Positions 43,715 to 52,775 of a DNA stretch of 64,000 bases are shown here, piece after piece. The notes under the pieces are model-generated. The model was given only the letters and a program-made list of their open reading frames with translations, made no database searches and was not told the DNA's origin. Position numbers and translations under genes: made by a program. The DNA is from CAZGAQ01 sp964523405 (GTDB lineage: Bacteria > Planctomycetota > Phycisphaerae > UBA1845 > Fen-1342). The stretch lies in assembly GCA_964523405.1 (NCBI GenBank), contig CAZGAQ010000023.1, positions 1 to 64,000 on the forward strand, written 5' to 3'. How positions within the stretch are numbered: the stretch's first letter is position 1; every line of letters starts with the position of its first letter.

Positions 43715-43884
43715 GGTGACGGCGGGAGCGCGTGAGTGAAAACGTGCAAGAACGGCGCGTTGCTGTGCCGATAACGTTAGCTGGCGATTTGACTGGCCAG
43801 GAGCGTGGCGGGTGAACCTGGAGGGCATGAGCACCGTAAGCCCAGTACGGGGCGTACTCTGGAACCCGGTGCGCGGTGCCGCGT

Positions 43885-43914
43885 TTGACAGGCATGTGGC
43901 ACGACCGGTAAAGT
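43885..43914 (+). promoter_or_regulatory. Promoter of the exopolysaccharide/exosortase operon
   Basis: TTGACA (43885-43890), 18 bases, TAAAGT (43909-43914). The perfect -35 box and the position, 112 bases before the wza-like start, make this the best promoter candidate for the long plus-strand operon. Confidence 0.6.
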
Positions 43915-44025
43915 CCTGGGCTCAATCAGGTTCCGCCGCGAGGGCGGAAATCGCCGGTGGCGCGCGGCAAGGGAAAAGCGCGCAGGTCGGGCATTGCGAG
44001 CAAAATGAGCGCTAAGGAGTGTGGT

Positions 44026-45609
44026 ATGCGACGCCGACGGACGCGCGGAGCGGCAGCATGGGGGCGGCTCACGATCAGCGTTCTGTTGGCGATGCAGCTG
44101 AGCTGTGCCGCGTTGCCGCCCAATAGCTTCATCGACCCGACCAAAGTAGGGCGTTTTGGCCTGGATGCCCAGGAGGTCGGGATTCGGCGCGTGCTCACCC
44201 CGCGCGACACGCCGCCGGGCTTGGCGAACGCTACGGACCCGACTCCGGAAGACATCGTCGCGACGTACGAGGACTACCGATTGATGCAGGGGGACACCCT
44301 GGCCCTGACCATTCAGGACCTGATCACCCCGGGCCAGCCGTTCAACGTGGCCCTGCAAGTCAGCCCGCTCGGTGAAATCCGCGTGCCCGACCTGGGCTCG
44401 ATCCGCTGCGCGGGCATGACCGAGCAGGAGCTTGAGCAGGAAATCACCGCCCGCCTCCGGGACAGCGGTCTCCTGCCACGTCCGGTGGTCATTGTGACAA
44501 CGCAGGTCAAGCGCGGCCGCATCTTCACCGCCGTGGGGGCGGTGGGCCAGGCCGGCACGTATCCCATTCCCGACTCCGACACACGCCTCCTGGACGCCTT
44601 GGGCGTGTTTGGGGATGTGGCCGCTGTTTCCAAGAAGATGTACGTGATTCGCCGTGCGACCACGGCCCAAGGCGCGGTGGGTCAGCCGGCCAACCCGGTG
44701 GCGCCGCCGGCGGACGGGCAGACCGAGTTGATCGTGCCGCCGCCGAGTGAGCCGGCGCCGGCGGCCTTTGCGACCAGTGCGGGCCGGGCGACGCGGACGC
44801 AAGATCCGCCGCCGGGCGGCAATCCGCCGCCGACGAAGGACGAGCTGGCGGACGTCCTGGTGCCGGCCCCGCGGGCGCAGGCGACGGCGCAGACGAGCGC
44901 GCCGGCAGACAAGCCGCCGTTCGGCCCCATCATCTTCGACCCGCAGACCGGCCAGGTGCTGGAGCCCGAGCGCACGGCGCCGGCGTTAGCGGAGAAGAAA
45001 CCCGCGGTGATGCCGCCAAGCACGGAACCGACGCAACTGGAGCAGCCCTTCGAGTGGGACAAGGCGGCCGAAAGCGAGTTTGACCAGCGTGTGATCGCGA
45101 TCAGTGTTGACGAACTCAAGGGCGGCAATCCGCGCTACAATGTGGTCGTCCGGGATCGCGACGTGATCAACGTGCCGACCGACACCGGCGTCTTCTACAT
45201 CATGGGCGAAGTAACCCGGCCGGGCGTGTATGCGTTCGGCGGTCGCGACATCACGATCAAGCAGGCGCTGGCCGTGGCGGGTGGGTTCGCGCAACTGGCT
45301 TGGCCGCAGCGCACGGAAGTAATCCGGCGGGAGCCGGGTACGGACAAGCAGTTGACGATCACGGTGAACCTGGACGCGATCTTCGCCGGGCTGGAGGACG
45401 ACCTGTATCTGCGGGACGACGACATCGTGAACGTGGGGACGCACTTTGTGGCGCCGTTCCTGTTTGTGATCCGCAACTCGTTCCGGTTCACCTACGGTTT
45501 CGGCTTCGTGTACGACCGGAACTTTGCGGACAAGGACGCCTACGGCAGCAAGATCAATCCGCAGATTCTCGATCAGCAGCGGCGTCAGCAGCGTGGGCTG
45601 CCGTTCTAG
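44026..45609 (+). CDS. Polysaccharide export outer-membrane lipoprotein (Wza-like)
   Basis: 527 residues. The lipobox-like LAMQLSC (Cys about 25) follows a basic N-terminus and hydrophobic stretch. A polysaccharide-export domain (about 85-165; YRLMQGDTLALTIQ...GEIRVPDLGSIRCAGMTEQELE) is followed by an SLBB domain (VFTAVGAVGQAGTY). A long Pro/Ala/Thr linker (about 225-345) leads to a second SLBB-like region (VFYIMGEVTRPGVYAFGG, near 390). AAGGAG lies 6 bases before the ATG at 44026. First gene of the operon. Confidence 0.9.
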   Translation: MRRRRTRGAAAWGRLTISVLLAMQLSCAALPPNSFIDPTKVGRFGLDAQEVGIRRVLTPRDTPPGLANATDPTPEDIVATYEDYRLMQGDTLALTIQDLITPGQPFNVALQVSPLGEIRVPDLGSIRCAGMTEQELEQEITARLRDSGLLPRPVVIVTTQVKRGRIFTAVGAVGQAGTYPIPDSDTRLLDALGVFGDVAAVSKKMYVIRRATTAQGAVGQPANPVAPPADGQTELIVPPPSEPAPAAFATSAGRATRTQDPPPGGNPPPTKDELADVLVPAPRAQATAQTSAPADKPPFGPIIFDPQTGQVLEPERTAPALAEKKPAVMPPSTEPTQLEQPFEWDKAAESEFDQRVIAISVDELKGGNPRYNVVVRDRDVINVPTDTGVFYIMGEVTRPGVYAFGGRDITIKQALAVAGGFAQLAWPQRTEVIRREPGTDKQLTITVNLDAIFAGLEDDLYLRDDDIVNVGTHFVAPFLFVIRNSFRFTYGFGFVYDRNFADKDAYGSKINPQILDQQRRQQRGLPF

Positions 45610-45645
45610 CGGAGGTCGCGTGGCCCGTGTGGCGAGGCAGGCTGG

Positions 45646-46614
45646 ATGACGGTCGAACCCCTGGCCAGTTCCGAGGCGAGGCTCCTCGCGTTTGACCGCG
45701 CTGCGCAGGTCAAGACGGCGGTGGTGGTGGCGCTGTTCATCGCGGCCTTCTGGCACCTGCTGTCGTTCATTCCGCCGCTCGGGTGGCTGACGTACAGCTG
45801 GGTCTACGAGGCGGACTGGTCGCACGGCCCATTGATCCCGGTGTTTAGCGCTTACCTCGTCTACCATCGCTGGGACCGGATTCGCCGCTGTCCGGTACGG
45901 CACACCTGGGTGGGTGCGGTGCTGCTGGCGCTGGGGCTGGCCCTGTATGTATGGTCGCTGACCGGGCTGCTGTTCGCCTATGCCAAGGCTCTGGCGATGA
46001 TGGTTACGCTGCTGGGGCTGCTGATCTTCCTGCTCGGGCTGCCGGCGCTCTGGTACCTGTGGCTGCCCTGGCTGTATCTGTTCTTCGCCTATCCCCTGCC
46101 GTCGCGGCTGTACTTCGCCTGGACCACGCCGCTGCGACGCATTGCGGCGGAGGTGGCCGCTGCGGTGCTGAGCCTGACCGGGCTGCACATCGAGCGCGTC
46201 GGGGCCAACCTGGAATACATCTACCGGGGCGTCAGCGGCAATATCGGTGTCGCGGATGCGTGCAGCGGGATGCGCAGCACGGTCACACTCTGCGCCCTGG
46301 GGGTGGCCGTGGCGTGCATGTCGGACCGGCCGCTATGGCACCGGATCATCCTGGTTCTGGCGTGCGTGCCGATCGCGACGTTCTGCAATTTCATTCGCGT
46401 GACGACGACGTGCTGGCTGCATGTGTACGTCGACCCCAAGTACGCCACGGGCGATTATCACATGATGCTGGGGTTGGCGATTATCGTGCTGGCCTTCGGC
46501 ATTTTCAGCGGTCTGGGTTGGATCCTGAATCGGCTGGTTGTGGAAGAAGAGGCGGCGGACGACGAGCCGGCGGACCGCCCGGCGCCGCCCGCCGCACAAG
46601 GCACCCATGCGTGA
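45646..46614 (+). CDS. Exosortase
   Basis: 322-residue inner-membrane cysteine protease of the exosortase family, with about eight hydrophobic segments. The triad is present: Cys206 in ADACSGMRS, Arg251 in CNFIRV and His272 in GDYHMML. Exosortases cut and sort proteins with a C-terminal PEP-CTERM-type signal, in organisms that make exopolysaccharide. No protein in the window has such a signal, so the substrates are elsewhere. The exact subtype is not assigned. The C-terminus is a Glu/Asp/Pro-rich tail. Confidence 0.94.
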   Translation: MTVEPLASSEARLLAFDRAAQVKTAVVVALFIAAFWHLLSFIPPLGWLTYSWVYEADWSHGPLIPVFSAYLVYHRWDRIRRCPVRHTWVGAVLLALGLALYVWSLTGLLFAYAKALAMMVTLLGLLIFLLGLPALWYLWLPWLYLFFAYPLPSRLYFAWTTPLRRIAAEVAAAVLSLTGLHIERVGANLEYIYRGVSGNIGVADACSGMRSTVTLCALGVAVACMSDRPLWHRIILVLACVPIATFCNFIRVTTTCWLHVYVDPKYATGDYHMMLGLAIIVLAFGIFSGLGWILNRLVVEEEAADDEPADRPAPPAAQGTHA

Positions 46615-47482
46615 TGGCACCATGAGCAGCGCGTGTTCCGGCAGTTCGGCCGGCGCCCCGGGGGTGGCCCCGCGGCGATCCGCCGCGCCCGCCCCGGCGC
46701 GTCCCAGCGGGCGCTACTGGGTCGCGGTAGCGGTGTTGGCCGCGGCGGCGGTCGGGGGGCGACTGCTGACGGCGTTCGACGTGTACCTGCAGAAGGAAGC
46801 GGTGCCGCTGCGGAAGCCCTTGGCGCAGTTTGACGTTCGCGGGCTGGGGCCGCGCTACGAGAAGCACCCGGCGACCGACCGGCTCGAATCGATGAGCGAG
46901 GACATGATCGACAGCCTGGGGACGCGCGAGTTCGTGCAGTTCTTCGTCACGGACACGCGCGCCGGCCGAAGCGCGCGCACCCGCGTCGGACATGTGTTCA
47001 TCACGTATTACACGGGCCGGCCGGACATGGTGCCCCACGTGCCCAACGAGTGCTATGCGGCCGGGGGCTACGACATCCTGGGGGCGGAGACGCGGACCGT
47101 GGTGGTGCGTGGCGCGCAGGCCCCGGCGGATGCGGTGCCGGTGATGGTGGTGCGTGCGCTCGCGCCGCCCAGCCGGCGGCGCAGCACCGAGAGTACCGGC
47201 GAGATTGCCGTGACCTACTTCTTCCATGCGAACGGGGCCTACGTGACCACCCGCGACGGGGTTCGGCTGAAGCTGTCGAATCCGCTGCAGCGGTACGCGT
47301 ACTATGCGAAGGTCGAGGTCAATTTCTCCGACGAGAGCCTGGTGAACAACGCGAATCCGGAGGAAACGCTGGCGGCGCTGCCCCCGCTCCTGGAGGCGGT
47401 GCTACCGCGTCTGCTCGAGGATCATCTGAACGTCGGCCTGCTGGCGGCGCCGCGTACGAGCGCGACGACCGCGCCTAAGTGA
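46607..47482 (+). CDS. EpsI-like exosortase-associated protein
   Basis: 291 residues. A membrane helix (about 37-55) is followed by an EpsI-type domain: the conserved NPExCYxxxGW-like element reads VPNECYAAGGYDI (near 147), and FITYYTGRPDMVPH lies just before it. EpsI proteins accompany exosortases and are needed for polysaccharide or protein maturation. The gene overlaps the exosortase stop by 8 bases; an ATG at 46622 is an alternative start. In many exosortases the EpsI domain is fused to the enzyme, but here it is separate. Confidence 0.82.
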   Translation: MRDGTMSSACSGSSAGAPGVAPRRSAAPAPARPSGRYWVAVAVLAAAAVGGRLLTAFDVYLQKEAVPLRKPLAQFDVRGLGPRYEKHPATDRLESMSEDMIDSLGTREFVQFFVTDTRAGRSARTRVGHVFITYYTGRPDMVPHVPNECYAAGGYDILGAETRTVVVRGAQAPADAVPVMVVRALAPPSRRRSTESTGEIAVTYFFHANGAYVTTRDGVRLKLSNPLQRYAYYAKVEVNFSDESLVNNANPEETLAALPPLLEAVLPRLLEDHLNVGLLAAPRTSATTAPK

Positions 47483-47496
47483 GAGGATCGGGCCCC

Positions 47497-50400
47497 ATGG
47501 CCAAGCAAAAGCGTCTCAACAAGAACATGGTGGCGTTCCTGACCCTGATGGGCATGCTGCTGGTGATCGGTGTGGCGGCCCTCATCATCCGGCAGGGGGC
47601 GCGGCGCGATCCGGCTGCTCTGGCTCTGCAGGCGCGGGAGATCGAGCAGCTTAACGATGTCGAGAAGATGAGCAAGGCGGTCGTGCTGTACCGCCAGGCC
47701 TACGCGGCGAGTGAGGAACGCGATCCCAACTACGTGTTCGACAGCGCGCGCTGCTTCTTCAAGATGGCGGCGATTGGTCCCTGGCTGGAGACACTGAGTC
47801 GCGCCCACTCGAAAGATCCGCACGACCCGCGCCCGATCGTGGCCGTCCTGAACGGCCTGTGGCGGCTGCGCGAGATGGAGGGCGTCCTCCGTTCGCCGAA
47901 CGAATGGCGGGATTGGTCGGACAAGCTCCTGCAGATCGAGCCGAACCATCCCCTGGGACTGGTCTGCCGGGCGCGGGCGCTGGCGCCGGCCACGGAGGAG
48001 ACGAGCCGGGCGGCAGCGGCGGAGGCGGCGCGGCAGGCTTACGGTGCGGGATCGACCGATCCGCGTGTGGTGGTTGTCTACGCCGAATACCGGGAACGTG
48101 AGCAGATGGCGGCGGCGCGGGCCGCGGCCCAGGCGGGGTCGACCGAGGCGGTGCTGGAACAGCAGCGCATGAAGCTGAACGAGGAGATCAAGGGGATCTT
48201 CGACCAGGCCGTTGGCGCGGAGCCGAACGATCCCGGGCTGATCATGGCCTATGCGGACCACTTGGACGGCATGTGCAACTGGCTGCGCGCGCTGGCGCGC
48301 CGCCCCGGGCGGGAGGCCGAGGCGGCGGCCTGGCGCGAACAGGCGCAGCAACTGCGGGCGGACGCAATCGCGCGGCTGGACCGCGTGCTGCGGGCGACGG
48401 AGCAGACACTGAAGGATACCAAAGAGGCGCTGACCGCGAAGCCGGCCCCGCCTATCGAGCGCGCCCGGGAGCTGTGGGAAACCCAGGCCAATACGGAGTG
48501 GTACCTGCCGGAGTTGTACCTGGCGCTGGCGCAGCAGACGCTCAAGCAGGGCGTGGAAAGCAATGAGCAGCTCATTGCGGCGGACGACCAACTGACCGAG
48601 GAGCAGTGGAAGGCCCGGCGCGCCGCTGAGCAGGCGCTCGTTGCCCGCGTCGACCCGCTGCTGGAGCGTGCCATCGCGCTGGATCCGGCCATGTACGATG
48701 CGTACACCGCCCGGGCCCAGGTGCGGCTGGTCGGGGTAGAGGATGCCGGCGAGTCGCGCAACCGGGAGGCGGACCGGCTGAAGCATGCGGTTGCGGCGCT
48801 CACGCTGTACGAGGAAGCCAGTCGCGCCACGCAGACGCTGCGTACGCTCCGCGCGACGCTCACGGAAGCGCAGCGCATGCTCATGCTGCTGCGGGGCTTC
48901 CTGATGGCGCTGGACTGCCGCGCGCTGGCGATTGCGCAAAAGGACACGGAGCGCGATGCGGCCGCGCTCGCCAGCGCGAAGCAGTTCCTTGAAGACGCGC
49001 AGGTCAAGGCGCCGGAATACCCGGCGACGCTCTACATGGAAGGGCAGTACGCGATTGCCACCAATGATCTGGTGACGGCGATCAAGGCGTTCCAGAAGGC
49101 GAGTGAGACGGGCATGCACCCGATCTGGTGGCTCCAGCTGGCACGCGTGACCGCGCTGCCGGAGGAGCAACTGGCGGCCCTGTACCTGCAGGCGCGGCAG
49201 TTCGGCGAGGCCGAGCAGTGGGCCCGGCAGGCGCTGGGGCGGTACGAGAAGGATATGGGGCAGAATGCGCCGGTGCCGTTGATTCTCGTGCTTGCCCAGG
49301 TGGTGCACCAACTGAACCGCCTGCCCGAAGCGTACCAACTGCTCGACCAGGCCCGGCTTGCCTACCCGGGAGACGCGCGACTCGCCGCGCTCCGGGCGCA
49401 ACTGCTGGCCCAGGAAGGACGCGGCGAGGAGGCCACGAAGGCGGCCCGCGAAGCCGTCACGGCAGCGACGCCGCAGGCGCGCTTGTGGCAGGCCCAGGTG
49501 GCGTTGCAGGCCAAGGACCTGGCCACCGCGGAGCAGCTCACGCGCGGCCTCCTGGAATCGACGGAGACCAGCGACGAGCTGTTCGAGTCGGCGCTGCAGT
49601 TGCTGCTGGCCGCGCTGGAGGATGGCGGGCGGCGCGCGGAGGCGCAGCAGTTGGTTCGCGAGCTGAAGCAGCAGGGGGCGCGGCCCAAGTTGGCCATGAA
49701 TCTGGAGCGTTACGAGGTGCTGCTGAGCGAAACCGATCCGCAGCAGCGCGACGCCAAGCTGCTGGAGATCATCACACGCGTCGCGGACCCGGCGACGCGC
49801 GCGGAGCAGTACGTTGGCTTTTATCTAAGTCGGAGTGCTGTGGATCCGGCGGTGCCGGGGGCCACAGACGTGGCCCTGAAGAACATGGGGGAGGCGCTCA
49901 AGTACCTGCGGGAACTCCGGAAGCTGCGCGGCGCGCAGCCGGCGCTGGTCGAACGTGAATTCGAGCTGCGTCTGCGGATCGGCCAGGCGCACGATGAGGC
50001 GGCCAGGGTGGCCGAGCGCGCCGGGGCGGCGAGCCGGGTGACGGCGGAGCAGACGGCGGCGAAGGAGGCGCTCGCGCAGGCCGGTGAATTGGCGAAGGAA
50101 CTGGCCCAGGTCGATGACGGGAAGGGATGGGATCGGGTGGGCGGGGCCTCCTACCGCGGGAAACTCGCGCTGGTGCAGGATAACGCGGAGGTGGCGATCC
50201 GCGAGTACCGCCAGGCGGTGCAGGGTTCGCCGAAGTCCGCGGAACTGCAGGTGGGGCTCGCGCGGGCGTACCGCGCCGCGGGTCGTCAGGCGGAGGCGAT
50301 TGACGCACTGAAGCGGGCGGTGGCGTTCAACCCGAATGATGCCGAGGCCCACGGCCTGCTGTCGGTGACGTACGACGACCTGGCGGCGAAGGCCACCGGG

Positions 50401-52722
50401 CCGGAGCGCAACGAGCTGCAGGCGCAGGCGAATGCTGCGTTTGAGGCGCTGGCGCGGCTCTCGCCGAACAACCCGTACGTCGCGCAGCGCCGCGCGCGAC
50501 AGGAAGAGGAAGCCAAGCCGCTGGAAGCCATCGCGGCGCGTGAGCCCAAGTGCACGACGGACCCGAATGACCTGGCGAATATCTTCCGCGTCGGCGAACT
50601 CTACGTGCGGGCTGCCCAGATCACGAAAGACGCGGGCAACGCTGCGGCGCTGCCGGCGCTGACCACACGCGGCCAGGCATTCTATGCCGCGCAGCTCGGC
50701 ACGTCTGACCCGAACCTGCGGCTGCGGCTGTTGGAGCTGGCGGCGAATTTCTACGCCCTGCAGGACGATCGGGCGGGCGGCGAGGCGTTCGTGCGCAAGT
50801 TCTTCGAGCAGGCCACGGGCGACCAGAAAGTGCTGGCGCAGCTGATGCTGGCGCGGATTGCCGAGCGCTTCGGCGACACGGAGGCAGCGGAACGTGAGTT
50901 TGTCGCGGCCCAGGGACTGATCAATCCCAGTGTGAGCGACCCGGCGAAGCGGCGGGAGCTCGCCCTGCAGATCGGACTGCAGTTCGTCGACTTCTACGGC
51001 CGTTCCGGCCGCGCCCGGCAGGTGATCGAGGTGTGCCGCTGGCTGCTGGACCGGGTTGCGGAACAGGGGGATGCGGTGCAGCGCGTGCGGCTGAAGCTGA
51101 TCGACGCGCTGCTGCAGGCCGGGCAGGTGACGGAGGCGGATCAGGAAACGGCGGAGTACGTAAAGGCTTACGGCGAGGATCAGGATGGGCTGATGGCGCG
51201 CGCCCGCGTCCGGCTCGCCCAGAACGAGCGGGATGCCGCGACCGCCGACCTGACGGCCATCCTGAAGGAGTCGCCGGATCACGTGTGGGCCCTGATGGCC
51301 CGGGGCTGGCTGATGCTGCAGCGGGCGCGCTACGATGCGGCCCGCGTGGATCTCGAGCGGGCGGCGCAGTTAACCGCGGCAGACTCGCCTTGGGCGCCGC
51401 GCCTGCACGGAATGATCGCCGCGCTGCATGAGCGCGCGGGGCGGCTGGAGGCCGCCGTCGAGGAAATCCGCAAGGAACTCGAAGCCCTGGCGCGCGGTGG
51501 CGCGCGGCCGGAGGTGCAGGCCGGCGTGGTGGCCGACCTGGTGCGCGTGTTGCGCAAGATCAACCAGATCGATAAGGCGCGGGACCTGGTCAGCGAGTAC
51601 ATGGCCAAGAGCCCGGAAGACCCGCTTTGGCCGCAGCAACTCGGCCTGCTCTACGAAATGCGGGCGGACGGCGCCCGCAAGCGTGGCGACGCGGGCACGG
51701 CGGAGAAGGACTACGCGTCCGCGGCGCGGTACTACCAGCGGACGGCCGAGCTCTGCGGGGAGAAGCAGCCGGGCGGGCGCGTGCAAGCGTTGACAGCGCA
51801 GCTCCTGGTGCTCGTGAAGGCGGGCAAGGCGCGCGACGCCCTGCAGCTGTTCAAGGCCCAGCCGCAAGAGAAGACGCCGGTGCCCCTGCGGCTGGCGGCG
51901 GCGCGCGCGTACGCGCAATTGAACGATTCCGACGCGGCGCTGGAGCAGTGGCGCATCGCGCTGCAGGACGCGTCGACCAGCTCGATGGGGCAAGTGGGCA
52001 CCGTGACGAATGACGTGCGCGAGGTCGTCGGCGAGGAGAACACGGAGCGTCTGCTGCGGGCGCTGGTCGAACCGCTGCCCGCGGATGTGTTGCCGGGGCA
52101 GCGGCTGCGAAATGCGCTGGGGGATGCCCTGGGGCGCTGCAAGCGCGGCCCGGAAGCGATCACGCTTCTGAACCAGACCCTGGAGACCTTGCCCAAGGAG
52201 GGGAACGAGACCCTCGCCGCCCTCCTGACGCGCGGACAGATTCAGGAGCAGAGCCAGGACAACGCGGCGGCGATTGCGAGTTACCAGCAGGTGCTGGAAC
52301 TCGCCCCGCAGCATCTCGCGGCGCTCAACAATCTGGCCTATCTGCTCGTGGACGCCACCGGTCCCGGTCTGCCGCGGCCCGAGGAAGCGCTGAAGTACGC
52401 GGAACGACTGGAGGGACTGGTTCAGGAGAACCCGAACGCGGCGAATATGCTGGATACCATCGGCTGGGTGTACTTCCGGTACGGCAATTCCCGTGATGAC
52501 CGGCGGGCCTATCTCGAACGGGCCGGCGCCGCCCTGGAGCAGGCGCTCAGTCTCGACGACGAGACGCTGCCCGCGATCGAGCACCTGGGACTGGTCTACG
52601 CGGCCGGCGGCCGGGACGCGGATGCCCGGGCTTTGCTGAACCGGGGCCGCGACCTAGCCAAGAAGGCCGGTAACGCGGAATATGTGCAGAAGTTCGAAGC
52701 GGCGCTGCAGAAGTTGCCGTAA
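47497..52722 (+). CDS. Giant TPR-repeat protein of the exosortase/exopolysaccharide operon
   Basis: 1,741 residues. An N-terminal membrane anchor (about 17-36, VAFLTLMGMLLVIGVAALII) is followed almost entirely by alpha-helical TPR-like repeats to the end. The clearest units are near 905-950 (AELQVGLARAYRAAGRQAEAIDALK) and near 1580-1720. TPR proteins such as PrsT (about 900 residues) accompany exosortase loci; this one is nearly twice that. It may scaffold the export machinery between the EpsI-like protein and the Wzc-like protein. GAGAGGA lies 9 bases before the ATG at 47497; the GTG at 47479 is less likely. Confidence 0.85.
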   Translation: MAKQKRLNKNMVAFLTLMGMLLVIGVAALIIRQGARRDPAALALQAREIEQLNDVEKMSKAVVLYRQAYAASEERDPNYVFDSARCFFKMAAIGPWLETLSRAHSKDPHDPRPIVAVLNGLWRLREMEGVLRSPNEWRDWSDKLLQIEPNHPLGLVCRARALAPATEETSRAAAAEAARQAYGAGSTDPRVVVVYAEYREREQMAAARAAAQAGSTEAVLEQQRMKLNEEIKGIFDQAVGAEPNDPGLIMAYADHLDGMCNWLRALARRPGREAEAAAWREQAQQLRADAIARLDRVLRATEQTLKDTKEALTAKPAPPIERARELWETQANTEWYLPELYLALAQQTLKQGVESNEQLIAADDQLTEEQWKARRAAEQALVARVDPLLERAIALDPAMYDAYTARAQVRLVGVEDAGESRNREADRLKHAVAALTLYEEASRATQTLRTLRATLTEAQRMLMLLRGFLMALDCRALAIAQKDTERDAAALASAKQFLEDAQVKAPEYPATLYMEGQYAIATNDLVTAIKAFQKASETGMHPIWWLQLARVTALPEEQLAALYLQARQFGEAEQWARQALGRYEKDMGQNAPVPLILVLAQVVHQLNRLPEAYQLLDQARLAYPGDARLAALRAQLLAQEGRGEEATKAAREAVTAATPQARLWQAQVALQAKDLATAEQLTRGLLESTETSDELFESALQLLLAALEDGGRRAEAQQLVRELKQQGARPKLAMNLERYEVLLSETDPQQRDAKLLEIITRVADPATRAEQYVGFYLSRSAVDPAVPGATDVALKNMGEALKYLRELRKLRGAQPALVEREFELRLRIGQAHDEAARVAERAGAASRVTAEQTAAKEALAQAGELAKELAQVDDGKGWDRVGGASYRGKLALVQDNAEVAIREYRQAVQGSPKSAELQVGLARAYRAAGRQAEAIDALKRAVAFNPNDAEAHGLLSVTYDDLAAKATGPERNELQAQANAAFEALARLSPNNPYVAQRRARQEEEAKPLEAIAAREPKCTTDPNDLANIFRVGELYVRAAQITKDAGNAAALPALTTRGQAFYAAQLGTSDPNLRLRLLELAANFYALQDDRAGGEAFVRKFFEQATGDQKVLAQLMLARIAERFGDTEAAEREFVAAQGLINPSVSDPAKRRELALQIGLQFVDFYGRSGRARQVIEVCRWLLDRVAEQGDAVQRVRLKLIDALLQAGQVTEADQETAEYVKAYGEDQDGLMARARVRLAQNERDAATADLTAILKESPDHVWALMARGWLMLQRARYDAARVDLERAAQLTAADSPWAPRLHGMIAALHERAGRLEAAVEEIRKELEALARGGARPEVQAGVVADLVRVLRKINQIDKARDLVSEYMAKSPEDPLWPQQLGLLYEMRADGARKRGDAGTAEKDYASAARYYQRTAELCGEKQPGGRVQALTAQLLVLVKAGKARDALQLFKAQPQEKTPVPLRLAAARAYAQLNDSDAALEQWRIALQDASTSSMGQVGTVTNDVREVVGEENTERLLRALVEPLPADVLPGQRLRNALGDALGRCKRGPEAITLLNQTLETLPKEGNETLAALLTRGQIQEQSQDNAAAIASYQQVLELAPQHLAALNNLAYLLVDATGPGLPRPEEALKYAERLEGLVQENPNAANMLDTIGWVYFRYGNSRDDRRAYLERAGAALEQALSLDDETLPAIEHLGLVYAAGGRDADARALLNRGRDLAKKAGNAEYVQKFEAALQKLP

Positions 52723-52775
52723 GCGCGACCCTTGCGGCCGCGGCCGGCACCGCGGCCCCGTGTGCGAGGATAGTC

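Noticed and set aside
47422..49401. Minus-strand open frame of about 660 codons opposite the TPR protein
   Set aside because: Shadow frame; the plus-strand TPR protein has an anchor, a ribosome-binding site and operon context.
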